A stretch of DNA of 64,000 nucleotides, from NCBI GenBank assembly GCA_022702545.1, contig JAHRBC010000001.1, positions 1,302,001 to 1,366,000 of the forward strand, read 5' to 3'. The notes below the pieces were generated by a model. That model was not told the origin of the DNA. It ran no database searches and was given only the letters and a program-made list of their open reading frames with translations. Position 1 is the first letter of the stretch; every line of letters starts with the position of its first letter. Shown here one piece after another: positions 7,494-17,492 of the stretch. Origin of the DNA: Phycomyces nitens (taxonomy: Eukaryota; Mucoromycota; Mucoromycetes; Mucorales; Phycomycetaceae). The position numbers and the translations under genes were made by a program.

Positions 7494-9290
7494 ATGGATA
7501 CATCATTGAAAACGAAAATACATCTGGTTCTTGTTTGTTACATTTGTTCTGCCTCTGGGTTTTCTCAGAAACAAAAGTTATTGGCTCATTTACAAAGCCA
7601 TCACCACGTTTACCTTCCTTCAGCAAAAAGAGGGAAACCACCAAAAAACAATTTTTTAATTGTGTCATTGAAAGAAGCCACAATAACGCATTATGCTTGC
7701 CCATCATGTTTTTCCCATTTTGATTCACTCAATACACTCGCTGATCACTGTAAGCTTCATAATATTAATGTGTAAGTTTTATTCTTTGTTCTTTATTTTT
7801 CATATGTCCAACTATAAATTATTCATATAATACTTGAATTACAGTGGAGAATCAAGTATAGCAGATACTGATACATTAATATCTAAAGAGAATCAAACGG
7901 ATTTATCTTGTGATGTCACCGACTACATTATTGATTCAAATTTCCCATCTCTCCCAACTAAAGAGGATCGTTATATTTGTAATGGTGTTGACGTGTCCCA
8001 TGCATTTTATCAATTTCAGTGTTTTGTTAAAGAAATTGCTAGTACCAAGAAACTTATCGCAGAATCTCATACTCACCATATTCTGTAAGCTATTCAATAA
8101 GTCTTGGTATTTTATAATCATTATTGACCTTTATTTATAGGTCTTTGTCATCGATCTTGCTTCTGAAAAAAAATCGTATGCACCTTGATATTCAAAAATT
8201 CTTGAGCAACAGCGTGGTTGGTGATATTTTTTCTGATACCCAAAAGAAATGGAACACGACAAACATCGTGTTTCCAAACTCCTTGATGGTCGCTTTAATG
8301 GATGTAGCCAGGGTAATTAATGCTTAAAGGCTGAATAAACCTAGATCGTATAACACTTTTTTCAGGACTTGCAAACTGGAAATATCGATCGCGTTGACGC
8401 GTGCATATCTGCATTGTCCTTGGCCAAAGACACCAATGATTTTGATAAAAAGATTGTGCTCGCAGTGCATAATATGTTAGTTACAATGCGCATAAAACTA
8501 GCTTTGATTCTAATCAATTTATTCACAGGCTTCTAATGCTTCCCTTGGAATCTGTAATGCATCCTATAAATGAATCAGAGTTCTGCACTCGATATCTTTT
8601 ACCTGCGTTCCAATGCTTATTTGATGATGATAAACGCTCCATAAAACTAAGATGGTAAGATCAAGGTGATATTTGTTCCCTTTATTTACATTTGTATTTT
8701 GCGTTTCTCTAGGACAAGCACTGATGCTGTTGACAGTGAATCAAAGCCAGACTGTTTAATCAGTATTATAACTGACAACCACGTAGCATGCAATATTGGA
8801 TTTGGAGAGGTGAAATCTGAACTTGAAGTTAAGAATCATCGACTTGTCAATTTTGATTTGATACGTCTGGGTGTTTTTGCCAAAAACGCCATTGATAAAG
8901 CTTCTTTGACGGGTACTATTGCGATTCATGTCGTTGGTAATTCTTAAAGGCCAAAGTGGGCAATATCTTGGTTAATTTAACATATCATACTTTTGCTCAG
9001 GAACTCATGCATGTTTTTACCTCGTCCAACTAAAGGCTGATGGTCTTTATACAATGACAGAAATTGCAAGTGTAACTGTACCATTATCCATCAAGGACCT
9101 TCGTGGATATCTCGCTTACGCATCTGAGTTGAAAACCATACTCAAAGTATTCGAGGATAACTGCATTACAGTTACTACAAACACCTTTTCAAGCCGCAAA
9201 AGAAGTACCTATACCTTGGATGAACTCGATCTCTTGTTGGTGAAAACCCGGGATCGTAAAAGAAAAAACATTGTAGCACATCACAAGTAA
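7494..9290 (+). CDS. C2H2 zinc-finger / PD-(D/E)XK nuclease-fold protein (copy B, intact)
   Basis: Seven exons with GT-AG introns give an open 479-aa product: 7494-7771, 7845-8084, 8141-8312, 8366-8475, 8529-8654, 8713-8936 and 9001-9290. Residues 15-36 form a C-x2-C-x13-H-x3-H finger and 69-89 a classical C-x2-C-x12-H-x3-H finger. Between them lies an AT-hook-like KRGKPPKN. The middle (~95-290) is unrecognised. Residues ~291-430 look like a PD-(D/E)XK nuclease core: a helix with E (ESEFCTRYLLPAF), then P321-D322, an 18-residue gap, E341-V-K343, a helix (DLIRLGVFAKNA) and a beta strand. The expected role is DNA binding with metal-dependent cleavage, which is inference. A second, broken copy lies 4.3 kb upstream, and mobile DNA surrounds both. 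I do not recognise a named family. A start further upstream is possible, but this ATG is the first in frame with the fingers. Confidence 0.75.
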
Positions 9291-9299
9291 TAATATTCA

Positions 9300-9900
9300 C
9301 TTTTGTTGATTGCCACTAAATTTGTAACATTAATAAAATAAAACCAGCATAAACTAATATCAGTCAACCAGGTTAATTCAAGAGTAGCTTGTAAAAGGCT
9401 CAGATAATGTCCTGTCACTTGTGCTCTAAGCATCAATCTTACACCAAAGCCTTCTCTTTTTGATACGTTTTGGGACTCTTTAATATTAATTAAACCAGTG
9501 ACAGATATTGGACCTAAAATCGATGATGCTTTTGTTTTAGTAATAGGCACTGTAACTACTGCATGAGATCCCTTCTTTGACCAGCCCGTATCGTTTCATA
9601 TTGATGTGAAAGGTTGTTTCATCAAGAAAGACACAGTTTGTTGTAAAGTCCAAGTCAGTTTGCCCTTTTGTACTCAATCATACTTTTGATTTTTTTTCCT
9701 CGTTGTCTCTTTCCATGGGTTGAAATGGTGCTTGTTTTATGGATAAATTATATTGTGTTGCTATAAAGCTATAGACAGTACTATGAGAAACACTAAGAGC
9801 AACAAAGTTTTTCAGTAAAAGGATTCTTATTAATGTAATTTAAAATAAGTTGCTTGTCGTATCCAAGAATACGACATTGATATGATTATTTTTTATCTCT
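9300..9900 (-). pseudogene. Relic of a DDE_3 (Tc1/IS630-like) transposase
   Basis: On the minus strand the order N to C is as follows. An HTH-like segment lies near 9860-9740 (LSVSHSTVYSFI). It is followed by a stop, then CVFLDETTFHINMKR (about 9635-9590), which is the first catalytic-Asp strand of DDE_3 transposases. A frameshift follows, then GWSKKGSHAVVTVPITKTKA and GHYLSLLQATLE (about 9590-9370). Beyond that the frame decays and the last two catalytic residues are missing. The 3' end abuts the stop of the zinc-finger gene at 9290. Stops, one clear frameshift and the truncation make it non-functional. Confidence 0.75.
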
Positions 9901-10088
9901 GTGAAAAACGCACAAGTCTCGGTTGTCAAATATCATAAAAGGCCCTTTATCACTATATGTAACTATCCTTCATGTCCCTCTGTGTCTTTAAATTTTACTA
10001 TATAGTTTATTGAATAAATGCCTGTTTACAAAAATATCTAGGCTGATACTTATACTTGGCTTTTATAGATATTTAACCATGCATTTAT

Positions 10089-12080
10089 TTATTTATTAGC
10101 CGTGCATTCATCGACAGCCTCATAACCCTTTATGCTTTGGCAAATAAACTCAACGTAGCCTTCCTGAAGGATCTGTTTCAATAGGATATCCTTTGTGTCT
10201 CGATTACTGTTCTTATCTTTCGATATAGAACTCCAGTTATTTTCATATGAATCCATGTAAGCTTCAACGTATTTGAGTTCACTTTTTTTCAGCTCTAGTT
10301 TTCGAGTACCAAACATACGGTGACATACACTTGGCTTTATATATACCCAAGTGACCTGTGATGGAGATGGCGGACGATAGCTAGCTGATTTTGTCTGATT
10401 CGTACCGTAATTGTCTTGCCCAGCAGACACGTTTTTTTGAACAATGGACATAAGCATAATCCCATCAGTGTTGAACCTCGAGAATCCCAAATTTTGACCA
10501 AAATATACACCATTAAACTCCACAAAGTCAAAATTGGTAAAAGGCATATCGATCCTCAAGTTCCCTGTTTGAGGAGAGATTGATCCTATAACATTGCACT
10601 GGCGTAAATACATGCGTTTCAACTGCCTGCAGCGGAACGATATATAGGCCAATATATCTGGTTTTATCTCTGTCCCGGACAGACTGACAAATTCCAACCC
10701 ATGAGTCTCCGTCTGTTCAGATGGACGTGAGCCTAGGAAGACGTATTTTATTTCCAGTACGACTTTTTTCAATGTCGGGGAACTATCCAAAAGTATGTCA
10801 AATGGTATGCGAGAAAAGCGAGCGGTAAGATGAAAACAAACGAGACGGGAACAAAGCGAGATGATATTAGGCGCGGCAATTAAGCTGTAGTTGTGTTCTC
10901 CAGCAAGAATTGACAGAGATTCGAGAGACTTTCCAAATGGAGTTATATATTCGACAAGATCGTTTCTTAATGACCCGTAAGTAAAGATGTTCCTGAAGCC
11001 CGGGTCATGATTGTGGTTTTCCTTTGTATAGGCTTCGCTAAAAACAAAGCCCAGTTGGCTTAGCTGGACTCCATGCTTGACCAGCAATTTACGTAGCGAA
11101 TATGGCGTTGCTTCTTCCTTTGGAGTATTGGAGATGCTAACTTTCTTCAAATGCGATAGGGCACCAGGAGGAATAACAGGAGGTGCAGTTGGAGATTCCA
11201 TAGTATCTTCGAGTCTGTCTGATCCTTTGCAATTGAACCATGCCAAGGTATTCAGATTTGGGTACTTTCGAGAAAAATAATGCATCCAGGAAGCGTCAGG
11301 ACAGTCTGTGGATATCTCAAGTAGCCTCATATTTATTGCTGGTGTGATATGTTTGATGGCAAAAATATCATGCTCTGAAAGAGGATTAATGCTTATCATA
11401 AGCGATAGTTGTTCCAATTCTGGCAAGAGTTTGTTGAGAGTCTCAAGGTCTTCTAGTGTATATGGGCTTTGGGAAATGTGTCCAGTAGTGATGCAAGATA
11501 GTTTCTTTAGGCGAGGAAGAAAAGATATTATTTGGATAAAGTCTTCCAATTCAATAAAGACTTCCATTTCAGGTATCTCGACCGTCAATTCCTCAAGATG
11601 TTTCCACCGAAACCAGTCTGCTTCATATTCAATGTCTTCATAGTCTTCATCACCATCATCGTCCATAATCTCTAAATCGTCATTATTGGATTCATCTCCG
11701 GAATCGTCGTGATCATCGTAATCATCAAATGAAGATCCTATAGGGCAAAGTAAAGCTACTTGTGGAGTAGTCAGCTTTTTTATATTTGGAAAGAGCTTTT
11801 GGAGTATCGGTAGATACTCTTCGTCTATATCGAGTTCAGATCCAAGGTTGAGTTCTTGTACACGGTAGCCGTTTGCTTCAAATACGGATTTTTCAGTGTC
11901 GTATATGTTGCAAATATCATTTAGTCTGTAGACACAGCTAATGTCAATGGTGTCCCAGAGGGAATCTTGAAATGATGCACGCCAGGCTTTACAGACAAGT
12001 GAAGAATGTAATCTGGTTTCAGTGGTAGAAAACTCGGCAATACGAATAAGAATCTCTACAGGTAAATTAGACCCTAACAT
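10089..12080 (-). CDS. F-box/LRR-like protein 1
   Basis: Single-exon, 663 aa. Residues 5-45 form an F-box (LPVEILIRIAEF...LVCKAWRASFQDSLWDTI), the Skp1-binding module of SCF ubiquitin ligases. The rest is a long array of irregular leucine-rich repeats (L-x-x-L-x-L pattern), presumably the substrate-binding solenoid. A strongly acidic insert (Asp/Glu-rich, residues ~118-156) interrupts the early repeats and is absent from the two neighbours. It is the most distal of three tandem, same-strand paralogues and has no introns, unlike nearby housekeeping genes. The substrate is unknown. F-box/LRR expansion is common in Mucoromycota, so a degradation adaptor role is inferred from domain order only. 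Confidence 0.85.
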   Translation of the reverse strand: MLGSNLPVEILIRIAEFSTTETRLHSSLVCKAWRASFQDSLWDTIDISCVYRLNDICNIYDTEKSVFEANGYRVQELNLGSELDIDEEYLPILQKLFPNIKKLTTPQVALLCPIGSSFDDYDDHDDSGDESNNDDLEIMDDDGDEDYEDIEYEADWFRWKHLEELTVEIPEMEVFIELEDFIQIISFLPRLKKLSCITTGHISQSPYTLEDLETLNKLLPELEQLSLMISINPLSEHDIFAIKHITPAINMRLLEISTDCPDASWMHYFSRKYPNLNTLAWFNCKGSDRLEDTMESPTAPPVIPPGALSHLKKVSISNTPKEEATPYSLRKLLVKHGVQLSQLGFVFSEAYTKENHNHDPGFRNIFTYGSLRNDLVEYITPFGKSLESLSILAGEHNYSLIAAPNIISLCSRLVCFHLTARFSRIPFDILLDSSPTLKKVVLEIKYVFLGSRPSEQTETHGLEFVSLSGTEIKPDILAYISFRCRQLKRMYLRQCNVIGSISPQTGNLRIDMPFTNFDFVEFNGVYFGQNLGFSRFNTDGIMLMSIVQKNVSAGQDNYGTNQTKSASYRPPSPSQVTWVYIKPSVCHRMFGTRKLELKKSELKYVEAYMDSYENNWSSISKDKNSNRDTKDILLKQILQEGYVEFICQSIKGYEAVDECTANK

Positions 12081-12389
12081 ATTATGTGCGTGAAGAATAA
12101 AGAGTGATTTAAAAAAGAAAGGTAGCTTTTTCCTTTTTGCAAGAATACATATATATATGTATAGACTGCACTTGAATTATTGTTACGCGATGGAATGATA
12201 TAAATTCATTTTTTATTAAAGATGTACCTAAACCTCACTTGTTGTATTGACCAAATATTCGTACAATAACCAACAATTATGGCTGCATTGCTAAAACTGA
12301 CTATTGAAAATGTTCATAAACATATTATTGTGCGTGGCATATGATAAAGAGGTTCATAAGATAGTAAAGGCGAATCATACATTTGAATA
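12081..12389. other. Intergenic spacer between F-box genes 1 and 2
   Basis: AT-rich, with a short TATATATATGTATA run near 12150 that could serve the promoter of F-box gene 1. Nothing else is seen. Confidence 0.4.
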
Positions 12390-14237
12390 TTATATTAATG
12401 CATCATAGGATTTGTCCCATAGAATACTATCACTCAACCTGAAACTGTTGATAGTATATTTACCTACATATCTACAGCTTAGGGTAGCATGTCCCTTTTG
12501 CAAATCATCTTTCCATGTGCTATCCTCTCGGTACTCAGCTTGGCTCAGAGCCTCGAGGTTTTCTTGAAAACACTTAAAGTACTCTTGAGCAATCTTGATC
12601 TCGTCTTTGTTCAGTACTCGTGGTCTTCCCTTTTCTGTATCCTCTTGGTCAATGTTCATATAGAACCAGAGTGGATCATTCCTGGCCACCAAGCGATCAC
12701 TGTCTTGTGTACTGGATTCTTGGGTGTTTGGCTGTAAAATGTCTTTTAGTTGGACAATATCCATAAATTGTATTAATGTATCTGAGGCACAGCAGTTACA
12801 ATCCTCGGATCCAAAGAATTGTACTTTATTGAGTTGAAGGATATCGAAATGGGTAAACGGCATGTCAAGGCAAAGGTTTCCGGTATCTTGACAAAGCGAT
12901 CCAAATATCTTCATGTCATCGAGGCGCATATAGTTTAGATCTCTGCACCGAAAGGATATGTAGCCAAACACGTCTGAATGTGTCTTTGTGCGAATCAGTT
13001 CGATCAATCGTATACCATGGGCAGAAGTAGATTCTGATGCCGGCTTGCTTATTGACAAGGTATTTGCAGCCAGTCTTAGCCGTTTGAGAACAACACAATT
13101 ATCGAGCAGGATGTCAAATGCAATAGGGCTCGAATATACATAGATGCTTAAATCGACCAAGCAAAGGCAGACATCAAATGCCATTGGAATCGTGCACGGA
13201 TCAGAGAACCCGATGCTACTTGAAATAGAGAATGTCTCGAGGGTTTTTGCACATGAAAGCATACATTTGCTAATAATTTCTTCTGCCAATTCTTGCAGGT
13301 GGCTTCCGAGAAATCCATAGGTTATGTGCTTGATGGGTACATTGAGCCTAGAAAACAGCTCCCAGAATGTGATGTGTGTCCATTCTGTTTCTGATGTGCC
13401 ACTCATGTTGATAGATCGGAGGTGTTGGAATGTACAGGGGAGCGATGCAAACATTGATATGGCTTCTTCTCGGAATATGACACTTCTGGTTGGTGTTGCA
13501 TAGTTGTCCCATTCAAGAGTGTGTACATTAACGTACTTTCGTGCAAAATAGCATAGCCACCGAAGATCCATATTGTTGATAAAGAACTTTATAACCTTTA
13601 TATTGTTTGCCGGAACGATTTTTGTGATTAGTATCAGGTCTTGATCCGAAAACACATCGAGGTCCATGTTAACCGAAAGATGCTCGAGCTGCGGTAAATG
13701 GTGGTGCAGGGTTTCGAAATCGGCAAGACCATAGAGAGTCTTCTTTCTTCTAAACTCCATGTATGACAGGTGCCGTAGATTGGGGAAGAAGGATAGCATT
13801 TGAAGGAATTCTTTGGCTTCGTCGATAAATCCAAAGCCCAGTGTCGAGACCTCTAGATGGACAAGAGATTTCCAGCAACTCCAGTCCGCTAGTGACTTTG
13901 AATAAACGATATCAAGGCTTTCTTCTGGAATATGGAGATATTTTATGTTTTGGAAGCTTTGTTGAATGACGTGCAATTGTTCACTGTTTGCTCTGAGATA
14001 TGGCTTTAGGCTGAGGGTGCGAACCATTTGTCCATTCTGGCGATAGGCGTTTTGGTGAGAGGTGTTGCAGATCTCATTGAGTTTCTTTGCGTTTCCGACA
14101 TGTACTTTGGACCATAATGATTCCTGCAATGGTGTTCGCCATGACTTGCAAAGAAATGTACAATTGATTCTGTCTTTGGTAGAAAGGAATCCAGCAATGC
14201 AAGTAATGATTTCAAAAGGTAAGTTTGCTGCCAACAT
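12390..14237 (-). CDS. F-box/LRR-like protein 2
   Basis: Single exon. I start at the ATG at 14237 (MLAANLPFEIITCIAGFLS), which matches the N-termini of both neighbours. The frame stays open 20 codons further upstream to 14297, but that stretch does not look like an F-box leader. The product is about 615 aa. The F-box spans residues ~4-45 (LPFEIITCIAGFL...FLCKSWRTPLQESLW). The rest is leucine-rich repeat-like, with DILLDNC...LKRLRLAAN and YISFRCRDLNYMRL segments that also occur in genes 1 and 3. It is a tandem paralogue, probably an SCF substrate receptor. Confidence 0.85.
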   Translation of the reverse strand: MLAANLPFEIITCIAGFLSTKDRINCTFLCKSWRTPLQESLWSKVHVGNAKKLNEICNTSHQNAYRQNGQMVRTLSLKPYLRANSEQLHVIQQSFQNIKYLHIPEESLDIVYSKSLADWSCWKSLVHLEVSTLGFGFIDEAKEFLQMLSFFPNLRHLSYMEFRRKKTLYGLADFETLHHHLPQLEHLSVNMDLDVFSDQDLILITKIVPANNIKVIKFFINNMDLRWLCYFARKYVNVHTLEWDNYATPTRSVIFREEAISMFASLPCTFQHLRSINMSGTSETEWTHITFWELFSRLNVPIKHITYGFLGSHLQELAEEIISKCMLSCAKTLETFSISSSIGFSDPCTIPMAFDVCLCLVDLSIYVYSSPIAFDILLDNCVVLKRLRLAANTLSISKPASESTSAHGIRLIELIRTKTHSDVFGYISFRCRDLNYMRLDDMKIFGSLCQDTGNLCLDMPFTHFDILQLNKVQFFGSEDCNCCASDTLIQFMDIVQLKDILQPNTQESSTQDSDRLVARNDPLWFYMNIDQEDTEKGRPRVLNKDEIKIAQEYFKCFQENLEALSQAEYREDSTWKDDLQKGHATLSCRYVGKYTINSFRLSDSILWDKSYDALI

Positions 14238-14297
14238 GATAAAATTACAAATAGAGAGATTTACTTTTTTTTCCCTTAAAACTTGCAGGTCTTTCAA

Positions 14298-15608
14298 GTA
14301 TATCTATCAAGTGAAAATCTAAACAGCTAAAAAAGGGTAGCTTTGTGTGCAGTACACAAAAACGGAATCCACCAATGGCCCAGGCATATTGGTAGGGAAC
14401 ACAAGGTATACAAAGGGTACGTCTAAAATAAGAAGCACATTGCTTTACATCAAAACAGAAATACGAGTTACAAGGTTCCCACAAGCGTTTTCTAATCATA
14501 AAAAAAAACTCCCAAGGTTATCCGGCATCTCTTTGATATATAATGGCTGTTCAAAAGGTAGGCTGGTAGAAATCATGGACAGGCAACATAACAGCAGATT
14601 CTGGTGATTAAATTTCCCGGGGTTTTGATAGGTGTCAGCAAGATATGCCTGCTTGAGCTTGAGCTTGTGGGCCAGGCCCAGACACCAGAACTCTCAGCTT
14701 GACTTATTACTCAAGCCCCGAGTTGTATAGTCTTTTGACTAATTAAACGTCATTGTACTCTATCTGTCTTGTGTGCTCAGCGAAGAAATAGTACACAGAA
14801 TGGCCTGTCTTGTCTCACAAATGCGATAACAATAGCTCAAGAGAGGAGTGTATTTTTACTCTCTATTGTCTTTTAATATATCTTTCAGCCATTCGTACGT
14901 TTGACTTAAATTGCCTACTGCCATTTCAGTACCAATCTCCTAAAACCAATATTACCATACGCCTACATTGATATTCGATAATCAAGAGTCCAACGTGAAA
15001 AATTACAATCAAGAGTCTCTGGCCGGGCCCTCAGAGGTCGCACATGGGAAGAAGGCTGTCGTATCAATCCAGAATTATGCTGATATGAGAAAAAGGAACT
15101 TGCAGCAGGACATTTGACAAAATAGACAACCAAAGTCATGGATTGTGCAGTGTACAGGCGGGTGTCAAAAAGTACTTGGATATAAAGCCCAATAACCTCT
15201 ATTCAGAATATCTAAAGTTTAAAGGTATGGGACCCTGCAGTCAGACCAGGTTTGAAAGCAGTAAGTTCCTTGACATATTCTTTATTTACTTTATTAAAAA
15301 AGAAAGAAAGGCATGTTGAGCCCAAACCCTTTAATAAGAACAGCTTATTCAAGCGGCTGTCAAATCCAAGAAGAATATCCATAGCTTTTTTTTTACACAA
15401 AGTTTTCTCTGTTTGTAATTTCATTCCGCTGTCTCCAGCACCAAACAACCACTCCAAAAGGCACTCTGGGTTGATTATAACCATGATATCAATCTGCAAA
15501 CAAGGCTATTGTCGATTTATTGTGCCAAAATGATCAACGTATAAAATAGTAGAGAGTGCAGTTTGCCGCAAATGGATATAAGAATTCAAAATAGGCGAGT
15601 AATACAGA
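14298..15608. other. Spacer between F-box genes 2 and 3
   Basis: 1.3 kb with several ~90-codon frames on both strands, none with recognisable domains. A stretch at 14635-14720 has short direct repeats (CTTGAG units, GGGCCAGGCCC). No transposon ends were identified. Confidence 0.4.
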
Positions 15609-17492
15609 CTACATGGTTTTGCAGCTGCTTTCTAATGTAAGTCTCTCACAGCTGTCCAGATTACCCATGTCGTACTTCTTTACATGGCCACACCGTAACG
15701 AAGCATACCCTCGGTTGATATCCTTTATCGAGCCATTTGTGTAGTCTTGGTTACATGCATAGCTAGTCACTTCCTTGTGGCCAACCCGTAGTTTGTTAAT
15801 ATGATGATATGACTCGAAACTAGTCTTGCTATCCGAGGGCTCTTGTCCAAATACTTGTAGTTTCATGATTCTGTAATAGAATTTGCAGATTTTGTAAATG
15901 TGGAACCATCTCAAATCCAGTAGCATCGTCAATAGTCCGCCCCTGGGTAATATCATACTCAAATCATGACTTTTTGGAGGCTGATTGTAGGCAAAATTTG
16001 GTCTAACAAGCTGCAATATATTGATAGCATTTCCAGAATCACATATCCCGTCAGTCGAAGCGTAAAACATAACGTTATTAAGCTCCAATAGATTGAATCT
16101 GGTATAGGACATATCAATAAGAAGGCTCTTGGTATCATGAGACATTTTGCCAAACACTTTGACTGTATGCATTCGCATGCACCCAAGGTATAGACAGCGA
16201 GATGAGATGTAGTTGAGCACGACAGCACTTATTGTTGCTTTTTCGAATCCAATGTCCTGTAGGGCGTGGATGGCCTGAGTGCTTGGCATATCTGAAGTTG
16301 TGGTTACTGAGCTGACGATCAGATTTAGCTTCTTGAGCGCTTTGCATTTGTCCAGCAAGAGGTCAATGGCAATAGGGCTGCCGTGAATATCGATATCTAG
16401 ATTGACTAGAGTGCAGCAGAAATCAAAGGCCATTGGAATCGAACAAGGATCCGAAAAGAAAGACTCGGCTTCAACGTAGAGTGACTGGACAGACTTTAAG
16501 CAAGCTCGCATACTATCACTAGAACATAGCCGTGCCTTGTCCGTAGTATTATCCCTGTAGAGTCCATGACGTATATAATCTAGCAACACGCCTGATCGAG
16601 ACAGGGGATCCCAAAACACAAACTTTGCCCAATCTTTTGGAAGTGCACTCATATTCAATACGGTCTTGATGTGTGGAAACATGGAGGGTAGCTCTTTGAT
16701 TAGCATAGCTGCCTCTTCTTTATATATCGTTTTAGGAACTTTCCAATCGCTATTTCTCCATTTAATGGTATTGAGGTTTGTGTATTTACGTGCAAAATAA
16801 TACAGCCATCGAAGGTCTACCTGACAGCTGTCGATGAACAATTCGGCTAGATGGTTTACAGGAAAAGCTTTCTTTGTGATGTATGAAACGTCCTTTTGAG
16901 TAAACTCGGCAAAGTTTGCAGACACAGAAAGACGTCTTAGTTGTGGCAGATAGCTGTGGAGAGTCTCGAAATCTTGGAGGGTATAGACTGGGTTGGGTGA
17001 CCAGATTGGCTTAAAGTAATCTAGGTGTTTAAGGCATGGTAAGAAGGATAGGATCTCGAGGAGTTTTGTTACTGGTATCTGGATCTTTAGGTCATCTATT
17101 TGGATTATTAGGCATGTCAATGATCCCCAATAGCTCCAATCTGTCTCGGCAGCAATAGTTGATTTTGTCAAGGATCTTCCAATGGTATTTAGCTGTTTCA
17201 AGCTAGAGAAGCACTCTTGAACGATCCTCAGCTGGTCATCCCGGAGGAGAACCATCAGTTTGAGTACTTTGACGAGGTGTCCATTTTTCCGGTAAACGTT
17301 GTTCTGTACATTGGACAGATCGCAAATGGTTTCTAGGGTAGTTCTGGATCCAACAACGAGTGTGTGCCACAGGGATTCTTCAAAAGGTGTTCTCCATGCC
17401 TGGCAGACTGTTATACAAGATAATTTCTGTTGAACTGTGAGAAAACTTGCAATACATGCTATGATTTCAAATGGCAATTGAGATGCTTGCAT
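15609..17492 (-). CDS. F-box/LRR-like protein 3
   Basis: Single exon, 627 aa, start ATG at 17492. The N-terminal F-box spans residues 5-44 (LPFEIIACIASFL...VCQAWRTPFEESLWHTL). It is followed by leucine-rich repeat-like sequence over ~500 residues. Shared landmarks with gene 2 include DLRWLYYFARKYTNLNT, SDPCSIPMAFDFC and SPIAIDLLLDKCKALKKLNL. This shows the two arose by tandem duplication, with gene 1 a more distant member. The predicted role is a substrate adaptor of a Skp1-Cullin-F-box ligase, with unknown targets. Confidence 0.85.
   Translation of the reverse strand: MQASQLPFEIIACIASFLTVQQKLSCITVCQAWRTPFEESLWHTLVVGSRTTLETICDLSNVQNNVYRKNGHLVKVLKLMVLLRDDQLRIVQECFSSLKQLNTIGRSLTKSTIAAETDWSYWGSLTCLIIQIDDLKIQIPVTKLLEILSFLPCLKHLDYFKPIWSPNPVYTLQDFETLHSYLPQLRRLSVSANFAEFTQKDVSYITKKAFPVNHLAELFIDSCQVDLRWLYYFARKYTNLNTIKWRNSDWKVPKTIYKEEAAMLIKELPSMFPHIKTVLNMSALPKDWAKFVFWDPLSRSGVLLDYIRHGLYRDNTTDKARLCSSDSMRACLKSVQSLYVEAESFFSDPCSIPMAFDFCCTLVNLDIDIHGSPIAIDLLLDKCKALKKLNLIVSSVTTTSDMPSTQAIHALQDIGFEKATISAVVLNYISSRCLYLGCMRMHTVKVFGKMSHDTKSLLIDMSYTRFNLLELNNVMFYASTDGICDSGNAINILQLVRPNFAYNQPPKSHDLSMILPRGGLLTMLLDLRWFHIYKICKFYYRIMKLQVFGQEPSDSKTSFESYHHINKLRVGHKEVTSYACNQDYTNGSIKDINRGYASLRCGHVKKYDMGNLDSCERLTLESSCKTM

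Noticed and set aside
15212..15533. Overlapping 95- and 93-codon frames between F-box genes 2 and 3
   Set aside because: Mutually antisense, with no recognisable domain. They may be decayed repeat sequence.
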